From the NCBI GenBank assembly GCA_017466965.1, contig JAFTTD010000276.1:1-5815 (forward strand): a stretch of DNA of 5,815 nt. Direction: 5' to 3'. The translations under genes and the position numbers were made by a program. Under the pieces are notes generated by a model. That model ran no database searches. It saw only the letters and a program-made list of their open reading frames with translations, and was not told the DNA's origin. Origin of the DNA: Bacteroidaceae bacterium (GTDB lineage Bacteria; Bacteroidota; Bacteroidia; Bacteroidales; Bacteroidaceae). Position 1 is the stretch's first letter; every line of letters begins with the position of its first letter. Below are positions 1 through 5,815 of this stretch, one piece after another.

Positions 1-66
1 TTATAACCTCAAAACCTTATTTAGCTAATTTAAAACCTCAAAAACTTACAAACTAAAATCATAAAT
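1..66 (+). promoter_or_regulatory. A+T-rich, nearly G-free 5' leader of the operon
   Basis: This short region precedes the first gene and has only one G on the + strand, at position 24. The RNA leader would therefore be nearly unable to form stable structure. There is no Shine-Dalgarno sequence before the ATG at 67, only A/T/C-rich sequence, which is normal for Bacteroidota translation starts. I looked for the Bacteroidota promoter pattern (TTTG near -33 and TAnnTTTG near -7) and found no convincing match. The promoter may lie upstream of the window. The role as leader is inferred from position. Confidence 0.4.
6..58. repeat. degenerate octamer repeats (ACCTYAWW-like), upstream flank
   Basis: ACCTCAAA occurs at 6-13 and again at 35-42. 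The first copy is followed directly by ACCTTATT (14-21). The second is followed by AACTTACA (43-50) and AACTAAAA (51-58), keeping an 8-base step. The segment between (22-34) does not fit the unit well. The units resemble the cleaner octamers after the last gene (5771-5810), so I treat them as a decayed member of the same repeat family. No function is known to me. Confidence 0.5.
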
Positions 67-2070
67 ATGAATAATTTTTTATTAAAAACAATTTTGGTTT
101 CAGTGTTCTGCTCTCTGTTTTTTCCCGTCAGAGCAGAGCGACCACGGAAAGATGATGTTTTGGATATCATTGTAATGGTTAATGATTATTGGCAAAAGAA
201 TAATCCAAATCATGGTAATTGGTTCTGGAACAGAGCAGTATATCATGTAGGAAATATGGAGGCATATCGTACAACAGGAATCAGCAAGTATCTAGATTTT
301 TCTACTGCTTGGGCTGAAAAAAATGATTGGAGCGGTCCGCAGGGAGACAATCCTAATCATTGGAGTTATGACTATGGTGAATGGAATGTGCTATTTGGCG
401 ATTGCCAGATTTGTTTTCAGGTTTATTCAGAGCTTTATGATGTAAAAGCAGATGATGAAAGGTTACGTCGGGCTTATCAGGTAATGGACTACCAAGTGAG
501 TACTGATGTCAATGATTATATATGGTGGGTAGATGGCATGTTCATGGTAATGCCTGTGTTGACACACTTGTATAAGCAGACAGGCAATGAATTGTATTTG
601 GAAAAGATGTATTCATATTGGCAATATACAAATTCAATAATGTATGATGAAGAGACTGGACTGTATTTCCGTGACGCAAAGTATGTCTATCCTAAGCATC
701 AGACATTTACTGGTATGAAAGATTTTTGGGCACGTGGAGACGGATGGGCTTTTGCTACGTTTGCTCGAATATTGGCGGAACTTCCTGAAAATCATGCCCA
801 TCGTGATGAATATGTTGCGTATTATAAGCGTATGGCAGATGCTCTTGCTGCTTGTCAGCAACCTGAGGGGCATTGGACACGCAGTATATTGGACCCTTCG
901 TATGCTCCTGGATATGAGACAAGCGGAACATCACTGATGTTGTACGGATACTTATGGGGTGTGAATAATGGTGTTTTTCAAGATGAAGAGTATTCTAACA
1001 CTATAGAAAAGGCTTGGAATTATCTTTCGGGTACAGCATTGCACAAAGATGGTCTTGTTGGATATATTCAGCCTATAGGTGAAAAAGCTGATCCAAATCA
1101 GACTGTTAGCTCTCGTTCTACAGCAGATTTTGGAGTCGGTGCATATTTGCTTGCTGCGTCAGAAATGTACCGTTATGCTGAGGAGCCTGCGACTCCGCGC
1201 CCTTTGCGCCTTCTTTCAGTTAAGGGAGAAAGTCCGTATGTTGTTATTTTGAATTTTAATGATGAAGTAGATAGAGCAAGCGCATTGGAGAGCGATCATT
1301 ATAAGATTGACGGCGTGAACGTTGAGGCTGATATTCAAGTAGAGGAAAAGAGTGTTATATTGAATCTTGAATCTCCGTTATCTTATGGCGAACACATTGT
1401 TGAGGTTGAAGGTGTTGTCAGCTCTAAGGGTGGAGTCATGGAAAAGTCTGAAGAATATGGCTTCTATTTGACAGTAGCTCTTTATCCAAATGAAAATATT
1501 GCTGATGTTTATGCCATTGCAAACCAATGGGGCAATCCGCCAGTCCATGTCGTTGACAATGATATTTCAACACGCTGGAGCCAGGATGGCTTAGGACAAT
1601 GGATTGAGTTTCGTCTTGATACAGTAAGAATGGTGACAGCTGTAGATTTGGCGTTTTATCAAGGGGCTGTAAGAAATAGTTATTTTGATGTGGAAGTTTC
1701 GCTTGATGGAAATACATTTGAAAGAGTTCTGACTGCTTGCTCAACATCAGGAATAACAGATGAGCTTGAAAGGTATTATATTGAACCTTGTAAGGCTGAG
1801 TATGTTCGCATTGTTTGTAATGGGAATTCCCAGGGTGGAGCTAATTGGAACAGTATAACCGAAGCGCGTGTAGTAGGCGATAAGATTCCTTCTGGTGATA
1901 CTGGTATCATTGCTCCTGTTGATGATATATGGCAGGTGGAGAATATATGGTCTGTTGACGGAAGAATGGCTGATGGTTTGTATGCTACCTGTACTGGTGG
2001 CGTTTATATAGTTCGTGAAAGGAATGCAGCCGGAAAAATTAATGTTAGAAAAATAATGATAAAAAAATGA
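67..2070 (+). CDS. GH105 unsaturated glucuronyl/rhamnogalacturonyl hydrolase, secreted, with Ig-like, F5/8C-like and T9SS sorting domains
   Basis: Likely removes a 4,5-unsaturated uronic acid from the non-reducing end of lyase-generated oligosaccharides by hydrating the double bond. Residues 1-23 are a signal peptide (hydrophobic core, VRA before E24). Residues ~30-372 form the (alpha/alpha)6 GH105/GH88-type domain. Landmarks are GDCQ (D112), WWVDGMFM (D156, aligning by motif with the catalytic Asp of Bacillus YteR), ARGDGWA (222-228) and a closing STADFGVGAYLLA helix. Residues ~377-470 resemble an SbsA-type bacterial Ig-like domain. Residues ~475-604 resemble an F5/8-type-C/CBM32-like sandwich (NGNSQGG-NWNSITE near its end). 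Residues ~612-667 look like a T9SS C-terminal sorting domain. The 667 residues exceed a bare GH105 (about 350-400) because of these additions. The start is the ATG that gives the signal peptide. The stop overlaps the next gene. Exact substrate is uncertain: GH105 members act on rhamnogalacturonan, ulvan or arabinogalactan products. Confidence 0.9.
   Translation: MNNFLLKTILVSVFCSLFFPVRAERPRKDDVLDIIVMVNDYWQKNNPNHGNWFWNRAVYHVGNMEAYRTTGISKYLDFSTAWAEKNDWSGPQGDNPNHWSYDYGEWNVLFGDCQICFQVYSELYDVKADDERLRRAYQVMDYQVSTDVNDYIWWVDGMFMVMPVLTHLYKQTGNELYLEKMYSYWQYTNSIMYDEETGLYFRDAKYVYPKHQTFTGMKDFWARGDGWAFATFARILAELPENHAHRDEYVAYYKRMADALAACQQPEGHWTRSILDPSYAPGYETSGTSLMLYGYLWGVNNGVFQDEEYSNTIEKAWNYLSGTALHKDGLVGYIQPIGEKADPNQTVSSRSTADFGVGAYLLAASEMYRYAEEPATPRPLRLLSVKGESPYVVILNFNDEVDRASALESDHYKIDGVNVEADIQVEEKSVILNLESPLSYGEHIVEVEGVVSSKGGVMEKSEEYGFYLTVALYPNENIADVYAIANQWGNPPVHVVDNDISTRWSQDGLGQWIEFRLDTVRMVTAVDLAFYQGAVRNSYFDVEVSLDGNTFERVLTACSTSGITDELERYYIEPCKAEYVRIVCNGNSQGGANWNSITEARVVGDKIPSGDTGIIAPVDDIWQVENIWSVDGRMADGLYATCTGGVYIVRERNAAGKINVRKIMIKK
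1900..2067 (+). other. Probable T9SS type A-like C-terminal sorting domain (residues 612-667 of the GH105 protein)
   Basis: The tail contains VENIWSVDGRMADGLY, then GGVYIVRE, a GK turn, and a basic end, RKIMIKK. This follows the usual sorting-domain order: a beta-strand with a (S/T/D)-x-x-G-R turn, a G-x-Y-I-V-R strand, then a short strand with lysines at the extreme C-terminus. In Porphyromonas, Prevotella and relatives such tails direct proteins through the type IX system to the surface or medium, where the tail is removed. The tail is absent from the two downstream products. It is shorter than many examples and was recognised by eye. Confidence 0.7.
2067..2070 (+). promoter_or_regulatory. 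ATGA start/stop overlap, GH105 to GH43 (translational coupling)
   Basis: The GH43 start ATG (2067-2069) shares bases with the GH105 stop TGA (2068-2070). No Shine-Dalgarno motif precedes it. The upstream bases are an A-rich run, including seven A's at 2061-2067. A terminating ribosome could restart here, tying GH43 output to GH105 translation. Coupling is inferred from geometry. Confidence 0.65.
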
Positions 2071-3431
2071 TTTCGTTAAAGCATATTTTGCTCTGTATTG
2101 TATCAATGTCCTGTTTCTCCATTTCGCATGTAAAGGCACAGGTGATTGTCAATGGTGTTCCATGGTTTGATAATAATGGTAATACTGTGAATGCTCACGG
2201 AGCCTGTCTGCTGAAGGAAGACGGAGTGTATTATCTGTTTGGAGAATGGAAGTCCGATACTTCGAATGCTTTTCCAGGCTTCAGTTGCTATTCGTCTGAG
2301 AATCTTAGCGACTGGACTTTCAGGCGTGTTGTACTGCCTATGCAGGATAGTGGTATATTAGGTCCTGACAGAGTTGGCGAACGTTGCAAGGTCATGCGTT
2401 GTCCAAATACGGGGGAATATGTGATGCTTATGCATTGTGATGATTTACGATATAAGGACCCTTATATCGGACTTGCCACAAGCAAGACGATTGATGGTGA
2501 ATATACATTTCATGGCCCTATTCTGTTTGAAGGTAAGCCTATAAAGCGTTGGGACATGGGTACGTTCCAGGATACAGACGGCGAGGGCTATCTGCTTATT
2601 CATCATGGCCCCATTTACCGACTTTCCGATGATTATCGCAGCATAGAGGCTCAGGTTGCTAACGTGAAGGGTTTGGGCGAATCGCCTGCTATGATGAAAA
2701 GCGCCGAAGGCATCTATTTTCTGCTTAGTTCCAACCTTACAAGTTGGGAGAAAAATGATAATTATTATCATACTGCTCCTTCTATAGAGGGACCGTGGAC
2801 TCGGCGCGGATTGTTCTGCCCGGAGGGAACACTGACATACAATTCACAGACGACTTTTGTTATGGGCAATATGTTCATGGGTGACCGCTGGTCATATCCT
2901 CATCAGGCTTCGGCTGCAACATACGTATGGTTGCCACTGAAGGTTGATGGCACTTCTTTGACTATTCCTGATTATATGGAGTCATGGAATGTCGCTACAG
3001 GCATGAAGGTTGACTTGCTTGCCGACGCTGATGAAATTCCGCTTAAAAAACTCGAAGTGTCTGATTATAAGCATTGGAAAGTTGACGCAAACGGTTTTTT
3101 TCGCTCAAACCATAAAGGAGCCACCATCGGAACTCGTTTCAAGGGAGGTCGCATTGCCGTTACAGGTGAAACAAACAGGCACGGTGCTTACGCCAAGATT
3201 ACAATTACTGATTTAAGAACAAATAAGGTGGTGCATTCATTGCTTGTTGATTTCTATAGTAAAGTGCCGTCAAAAGGCATCAGGTATATTTCTCCTCAGT
3301 TGCCCAAGGGCAAATATGGGATAGATTTGGAGGTTACAGGCGACCGCCCAAACTGGTCGGACAAGAAAGGTAACAAATTCGGGACAGATGACTCTTATAT
3401 TAACATTGAAAGCTTTTACTTGTTGAAATGA
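2067..3431 (+). CDS. GH43 exo-beta-1,3-galactanase-like (subfamily 24/34 type) with C-terminal beta-sandwich
   Basis: Probably releases galactose from the non-reducing end of beta-1,3-galactan, the backbone of type II arabinogalactan. Residues 1-24 are a signal peptide (VKA before Q25), implying periplasmic location. Residues ~28-315 form the five-bladed GH43 propeller. At the N-terminal blade, where most GH43 enzymes have the catalytic-base Asp, the motif is VNAHGACLL, with no Asp. Instead the protein shows E105 (ERCKVM), D163 (RWDMGTF), E205 (ESPAMM, expected general acid) and Q261 (NSQTTFV). This matches in order and spacing the Glu102/Asp158/Glu208/Gln263 set I recall for Phanerochaete Pc1,3Gal43A, where Gln acts as base. 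MGDRW (271-275) and YVWLPL (286-291) are also typical. Residues ~325-453 form a beta-sandwich with FRSNHKGATIG and GETNRHGAYAKI motifs, probably carbohydrate-binding or structural. ATGA overlaps lie at both ends. A different galactoside or arabinofuranoside specificity remains possible. Confidence 0.85.
   Translation: MISLKHILLCIVSMSCFSISHVKAQVIVNGVPWFDNNGNTVNAHGACLLKEDGVYYLFGEWKSDTSNAFPGFSCYSSENLSDWTFRRVVLPMQDSGILGPDRVGERCKVMRCPNTGEYVMLMHCDDLRYKDPYIGLATSKTIDGEYTFHGPILFEGKPIKRWDMGTFQDTDGEGYLLIHHGPIYRLSDDYRSIEAQVANVKGLGESPAMMKSAEGIYFLLSSNLTSWEKNDNYYHTAPSIEGPWTRRGLFCPEGTLTYNSQTTFVMGNMFMGDRWSYPHQASAATYVWLPLKVDGTSLTIPDYMESWNVATGMKVDLLADADEIPLKKLEVSDYKHWKVDANGFFRSNHKGATIGTRFKGGRIAVTGETNRHGAYAKITITDLRTNKVVHSLLVDFYSKVPSKGIRYISPQLPKGKYGIDLEVTGDRPNWSDKKGNKFGTDDSYINIESFYLLK
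3428..3431 (+). promoter_or_regulatory. ATGA start/stop overlap, GH43 to GH115 (translational coupling)
   Basis: The GH115 ATG (3428-3430) overlaps the GH43 TGA (3429-3431). Again there is no Shine-Dalgarno motif upstream. This start directly precedes a clear signal peptide, which supports it over any later start. Two identical overlaps in a row argue for a single transcript with fixed gene order. Confidence 0.65.
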
Positions 3432-5737
3432 GAATAACGGTTTTTTTATTTTTGCTTTTTAGCTTCATAATAGTTTCAGCGAAGGACTTCAGACTGAATA
3501 GTGGAACAGACGTTTTTATTAGTATTGACAAGGGAGAAGAACCTGTTGTAGAAACAGCTTTGGATATTCTAAAAAAGGACATCAAGGTTGTGCTTGATAC
3601 TGATTTGCGGGAAACTTCTGATGTTGACAAAGCGCATATTATAGCGGGATTTGACAAGGATATAAAAAGGGAGGGATTCAGACTCTGTGTTAATGCCGAA
3701 GGCAAACTTGAGGTTTATGGCGCTGACGGACACGGACTTGCATACGGACTTCTTGAAATATCACGTGTCATTGGTGTGTCTCCTTGGGAATGGTGGGCTG
3801 ATGTAAAGCCTGAATCTAAGAAAAAAATTGTTTTGGGTTCCGGATTCATTATGCAGCATAGCCCGTCTGTTGATTACAGAGGCATATTCATCAATGATGA
3901 AGACTGGGGACTGATGCCTTGGAGCAGCGCTACTCATGAGCCGGATACGGAGCGAGGTGTTATAGGCCCTAAGACGAATGCACGGATATTTGAATTGCTG
4001 CTGCGTCTGCGAGCCAATTATTATTGGCCTGCAATGCACGAGTGTACCCGTCCGTTTTTCCTTACAGAAGGAAATCGTGAAGTGGCTGCTAAATATGGTA
4101 TATATATAGGTGGCTCTCATTGCGAACCCATGGCAAGCAGCACGGCTGTAGAGTGGGGCGTCAGGGGAAAAGGCGATTATGACTATGTGAACAATGCAGA
4201 CGAAGTGCGCCGGTTCTGGACAGAACGCGTCAGGGATGTCAAGAATCAGGAAATAGTTTATACCATAGGTATGCGAGGTGTTCATGATGGCAAGATGCAG
4301 GGAGCCAAAACTCTTGACGAGCAGAAGTCTGTTCTTCAGCGTGTAATCCACGACCAGCGTGCCATACTGAGTGAATATGTGGACAGCAACGTGGAGAGAG
4401 TGCCACAGGTGTTCATCCCTTACAAAGAGGTTCTGGACATTTACAATGCCGGGCTTGAAGTTCCCGAAGATGTAACCCTGATGTGGTGTGACGACAACTA
4501 TGGTTTCATTCGCCATTTTCCTACAGAGGCAGAGCGTAGCCGCAAGGGAGGCAACGGCATATACTATCATGTGTCATACTGGGGACGGCCTCATGATTAT
4601 CTGTGGCTTTGCACAGTGCCGCCGTCTCTTGTCTTTCAGCAGATGACAGAAGCCTATGACCGGGGCATACAGAGAATGTGGATCCTGAATGTTGGCGACA
4701 TAAAGCCTGCCGAATACCAGATAGAACTGTTTCTTGACATGGCTTGGGATATTCAGTCTGTGAGGGAAATGGGAGTAGAAAAGCATCAGCGAGACTTCAT
4801 TGCACGTGAGTTCGGTGCTGCGAACGCACGCAGGCTCATGCCTCTGATGGCGGAGCACTATAGGCTTGCGTCAGTGCGCAGACCTGAGTTTATGGGCGGT
4901 ACTCGCACAGAAGAAAGCAACCGTGCATACTGGAATCTGGTGCGCGACCTTCCGTGGACCGATGGATATATAGAAGCCAGAATAGACGATTACAGACGAT
5001 TGTCGGACAGAGTGGAGAAAGTTGCACGCAAAATTGATGCTGAACGTCGTGATGCCTTCCTGCAGCTTGTGAAATACCCGCTTCAGGGAACTGCACAGAT
5101 GAATTTCAAGACTCTGCATGCACAGCGGGCAAGGAACGGCCATGCTGACGAATGGGCAATGGCGGTACAGGCATACGACAGCATATCTGCCCTTACACTC
5201 ATGTATAATGCCGGCATAGACAACAACGGCAAATGGAACGGAATCATGGATATGCATCCCCGCCGTCTTAGCGTATATGGCAAGTTGGAACAGCCGAAAT
5301 CAAGAGCTGCCATCGATACCGGGCCGTCAACTGCGGATGTAGAGCAGTTCTTGCCGGAGGAAATGCGCATGAAACAGCTCTTTGACGAAGATGCCGACGG
5401 TTGCGGCAAACCTTTGGTTAAGGGTGAAAGTGTCTCTTGCGAATTTGTGGAAAGAGCATACCTGGGTGACAGCATTGAACTGGAAGTGCGTCTCTTGCCT
5501 ACCCACCCCGTTGCAGGCGACAAACTCCGCTTCACTGTGAGTGTTGACGGAACATCCGTCAACCATGAATACCAGACGTATGGCCGTAGCGAGGAATGGA
5601 AACGAAACATACTTCGTGGATACGCCGTCCGTCGTTTCAGGATGCCTCTGTCCGCCAAGCGCAAACACTCTCTTGTCTTTACTTCTGAAGACGAAGGCGT
5701 AGTGCTGAAAAAAATATACGGGGGAGTTAAGTTTTAA
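3428..5737 (+). CDS. GH115 alpha-glucuronidase, exported, compact form
   Basis: Expected to remove (4-O-methyl)-D-glucuronic acid from polysaccharide side chains. The family is known from glucuronoxylan and from arabinogalactan. Residues 1-18 are a signal peptide (VSA before K19). Residues ~20-145 form the N-terminal alpha/beta domain, ending in YGLLEISRVIGVSPWEWWADV. The TIM-barrel (~147-440) carries RGIFINDEDWG, NYYWPAMHE, GGSHCEPM, YTIGMRGVHDG, VFIPYKEV, LMWCDDNYGFIR, YYHVSYWGRPHDYLW and LNVGDIKPAEY, all strong GH115 signatures that hold the acidic active-site residues. I do not assign individual catalytic residues. Residues ~445-620 are a helical domain. Residues ~670-769 are a beta-sandwich with RLLPTHP, DKLRFTVSVDG and YGRSEEWKRNILR, typical of the second half of the GH115 C-terminal domain. 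At 769 residues it is shorter than many members (about 800-1000) and its C-terminal domain seems to lack the first part. No frameshift or internal stop is visible. It is last in the operon and probably periplasmic. Confidence 0.92.
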   Translation: MRITVFLFLLFSFIIVSAKDFRLNSGTDVFISIDKGEEPVVETALDILKKDIKVVLDTDLRETSDVDKAHIIAGFDKDIKREGFRLCVNAEGKLEVYGADGHGLAYGLLEISRVIGVSPWEWWADVKPESKKKIVLGSGFIMQHSPSVDYRGIFINDEDWGLMPWSSATHEPDTERGVIGPKTNARIFELLLRLRANYYWPAMHECTRPFFLTEGNREVAAKYGIYIGGSHCEPMASSTAVEWGVRGKGDYDYVNNADEVRRFWTERVRDVKNQEIVYTIGMRGVHDGKMQGAKTLDEQKSVLQRVIHDQRAILSEYVDSNVERVPQVFIPYKEVLDIYNAGLEVPEDVTLMWCDDNYGFIRHFPTEAERSRKGGNGIYYHVSYWGRPHDYLWLCTVPPSLVFQQMTEAYDRGIQRMWILNVGDIKPAEYQIELFLDMAWDIQSVREMGVEKHQRDFIAREFGAANARRLMPLMAEHYRLASVRRPEFMGGTRTEESNRAYWNLVRDLPWTDGYIEARIDDYRRLSDRVEKVARKIDAERRDAFLQLVKYPLQGTAQMNFKTLHAQRARNGHADEWAMAVQAYDSISALTLMYNAGIDNNGKWNGIMDMHPRRLSVYGKLEQPKSRAAIDTGPSTADVEQFLPEEMRMKQLFDEDADGCGKPLVKGESVSCEFVERAYLGDSIELEVRLLPTHPVAGDKLRFTVSVDGTSVNHEYQTYGRSEEWKRNILRGYAVRRFRMPLSAKRKHSLVFTSEDEGVVLKKIYGGVKF

Positions 5738-5761
5738 TTATGAATTAAGAATTATGAATTA
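5736..5761. repeat. 12-base direct repeat AATTATGAATTA, two copies, 14-base period
   Basis: AATTATGAATTA occurs at 5736-5747 and 5750-5761, separated by AG. The first copy starts on the last two bases of the GH115 stop codon. Each copy is nearly self-complementary around a central ATG (TTAATT/AATTAA in the first), so weak A-T hairpins are possible. There is no G+C-rich stem and no U-tract, so I do not call it a terminator. From memory, similar repeats are common between genes in Bacteroidota. Confidence 0.75.
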
Positions 5762-5770
5762 TGATAGCCT

Positions 5771-5810
5771 ACCTTATAACCTCATAACCTTACAACCTTA
5801 TAACCTTATA
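5771..5810. repeat. five tandem 8-base units related to ACCTTATA
   Basis: In exact 8-base phase the units are ACCTTATA, ACCTCATA, ACCTTACA, ACCTTATA and ACCTTATA. Three are identical and two differ at one base each. The + strand has no G from 5768 to the window end at 5815. The array begins 33 bases after the GH115 stop and may continue past the window. Degenerate relatives occur at 6-58, before the operon. No open reading frame or RNA gene is visible here. Function is unknown. Confidence 0.85.
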
Positions 5811-5815
5811 AAAAA

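Noticed and set aside
1..66. Bacteroidota promoter before the GH105 gene
   Set aside because: No TAnnTTTG near a suitable -7 position with a TTTG at -33 could be found; the promoter may lie outside the window.
67..2070. Lipoprotein signal in the GH105 or GH43 N-termini (each has a Cys in the hydrophobic segment)
   Set aside because: The Cys residues (C15 in GH105; C10 and C16 in GH43) lack an L-x-[AG] lipobox just before them, and both proteins have good signal-peptidase I sites further on (VRA/E and VKA/Q).
3761..4570. A 269-codon open frame on the - strand opposite GH115
   Set aside because: It lies wholly inside a strongly conserved GH115 coding region, its translation shows no recognisable domain, and it is rich in His, Ile and Ser as expected from an antisense shadow.
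5083..5664. A 193-codon open frame on the - strand opposite the end of GH115
   Set aside because: It is antisense to well-preserved GH115 C-terminal motifs, has no family resemblance and no start context; best explained as a shadow.
3428..5737. Frameshift or internal deletion making the short GH115 a pseudogene
   Set aside because: The frame is open throughout, all core barrel motifs are present and the C-terminal end matches the family, so a functional compact form is more likely.
5734..5761. A-T hairpins (TTAATT-atg-AATTAA) as a transcription terminator
   Set aside because: The stem is only six A-T pairs, there is no G+C-rich arm and no following U-tract on either strand, so an intrinsic terminator cannot be supported.
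5771..5810. CRISPR-like array
   Set aside because: The units are 8 bases in direct tandem with no spacers and no cas gene nearby; this is a simple tandem repeat.

Overview
The window looks like a small carbohydrate-degradation operon from a Bacteroidota genome, most likely a Prevotella-type organism (Prevotellaceae). Four things suggest this: no gene has a Shine-Dalgarno sequence, the non-coding DNA is very A+T-rich, all three products are exported glycosidases of families typical of polysaccharide-utilisation loci, and the first product ends in a tail resembling a type IX secretion (T9SS) sorting domain. No SusC/SusD pair, regulator, RNA gene or mobile element is visible. The taxonomic call is inferred from style, not from a marker gene.

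Layout: positions 1-66 are an almost G-free, A+T-rich leader with degenerate octamer repeats. Three genes on the + strand then fill the window with no gaps. They are a multidomain GH105 unsaturated glucuronyl/galacturonyl hydrolase (67-2070), a GH43 enzyme of the exo-beta-1,3-galactanase type (2067-3431) and a GH115 alpha-glucuronidase (3428-5737). Both junctions are 4-base ATGA overlaps, so the genes are almost certainly co-transcribed and translationally coupled. Positions 5738-5815 hold two kinds of short repeat: a 12-base direct repeat, AATTATGAATTA, and five tandem octamers related to ACCTTATA. Degenerate forms of the octamer also occur in the upstream leader, so the operon is bracketed by the same repeat family.

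How the genes may work together: the GH43 protein lacks the usual family catalytic-base Asp. It carries the Glu/Asp/Glu/Gln set at the spacing known from exo-beta-1,3-galactanases. This points to type II arabinogalactan (plant arabinogalactan protein glycans) rather than xylan. On that reading, GH43 trims the beta-1,3-galactan backbone, GH115 removes (4-O-methyl)glucuronic acid from side chains, and GH105 removes the unsaturated uronic acid left by a polysaccharide lyase acting on rhamnose-capped glucuronic acid. The substrate is an inference. The family assignments are strong.

Unusual points are the apparent surface targeting of only the GH105 enzyme, a perfect A-AAA-AAA slippery heptamer that ends at the GH43 start codon, a GH115 C-terminal domain that seems to lack its first half, and the shared flanking repeats. 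I see no wholly new biological system here.
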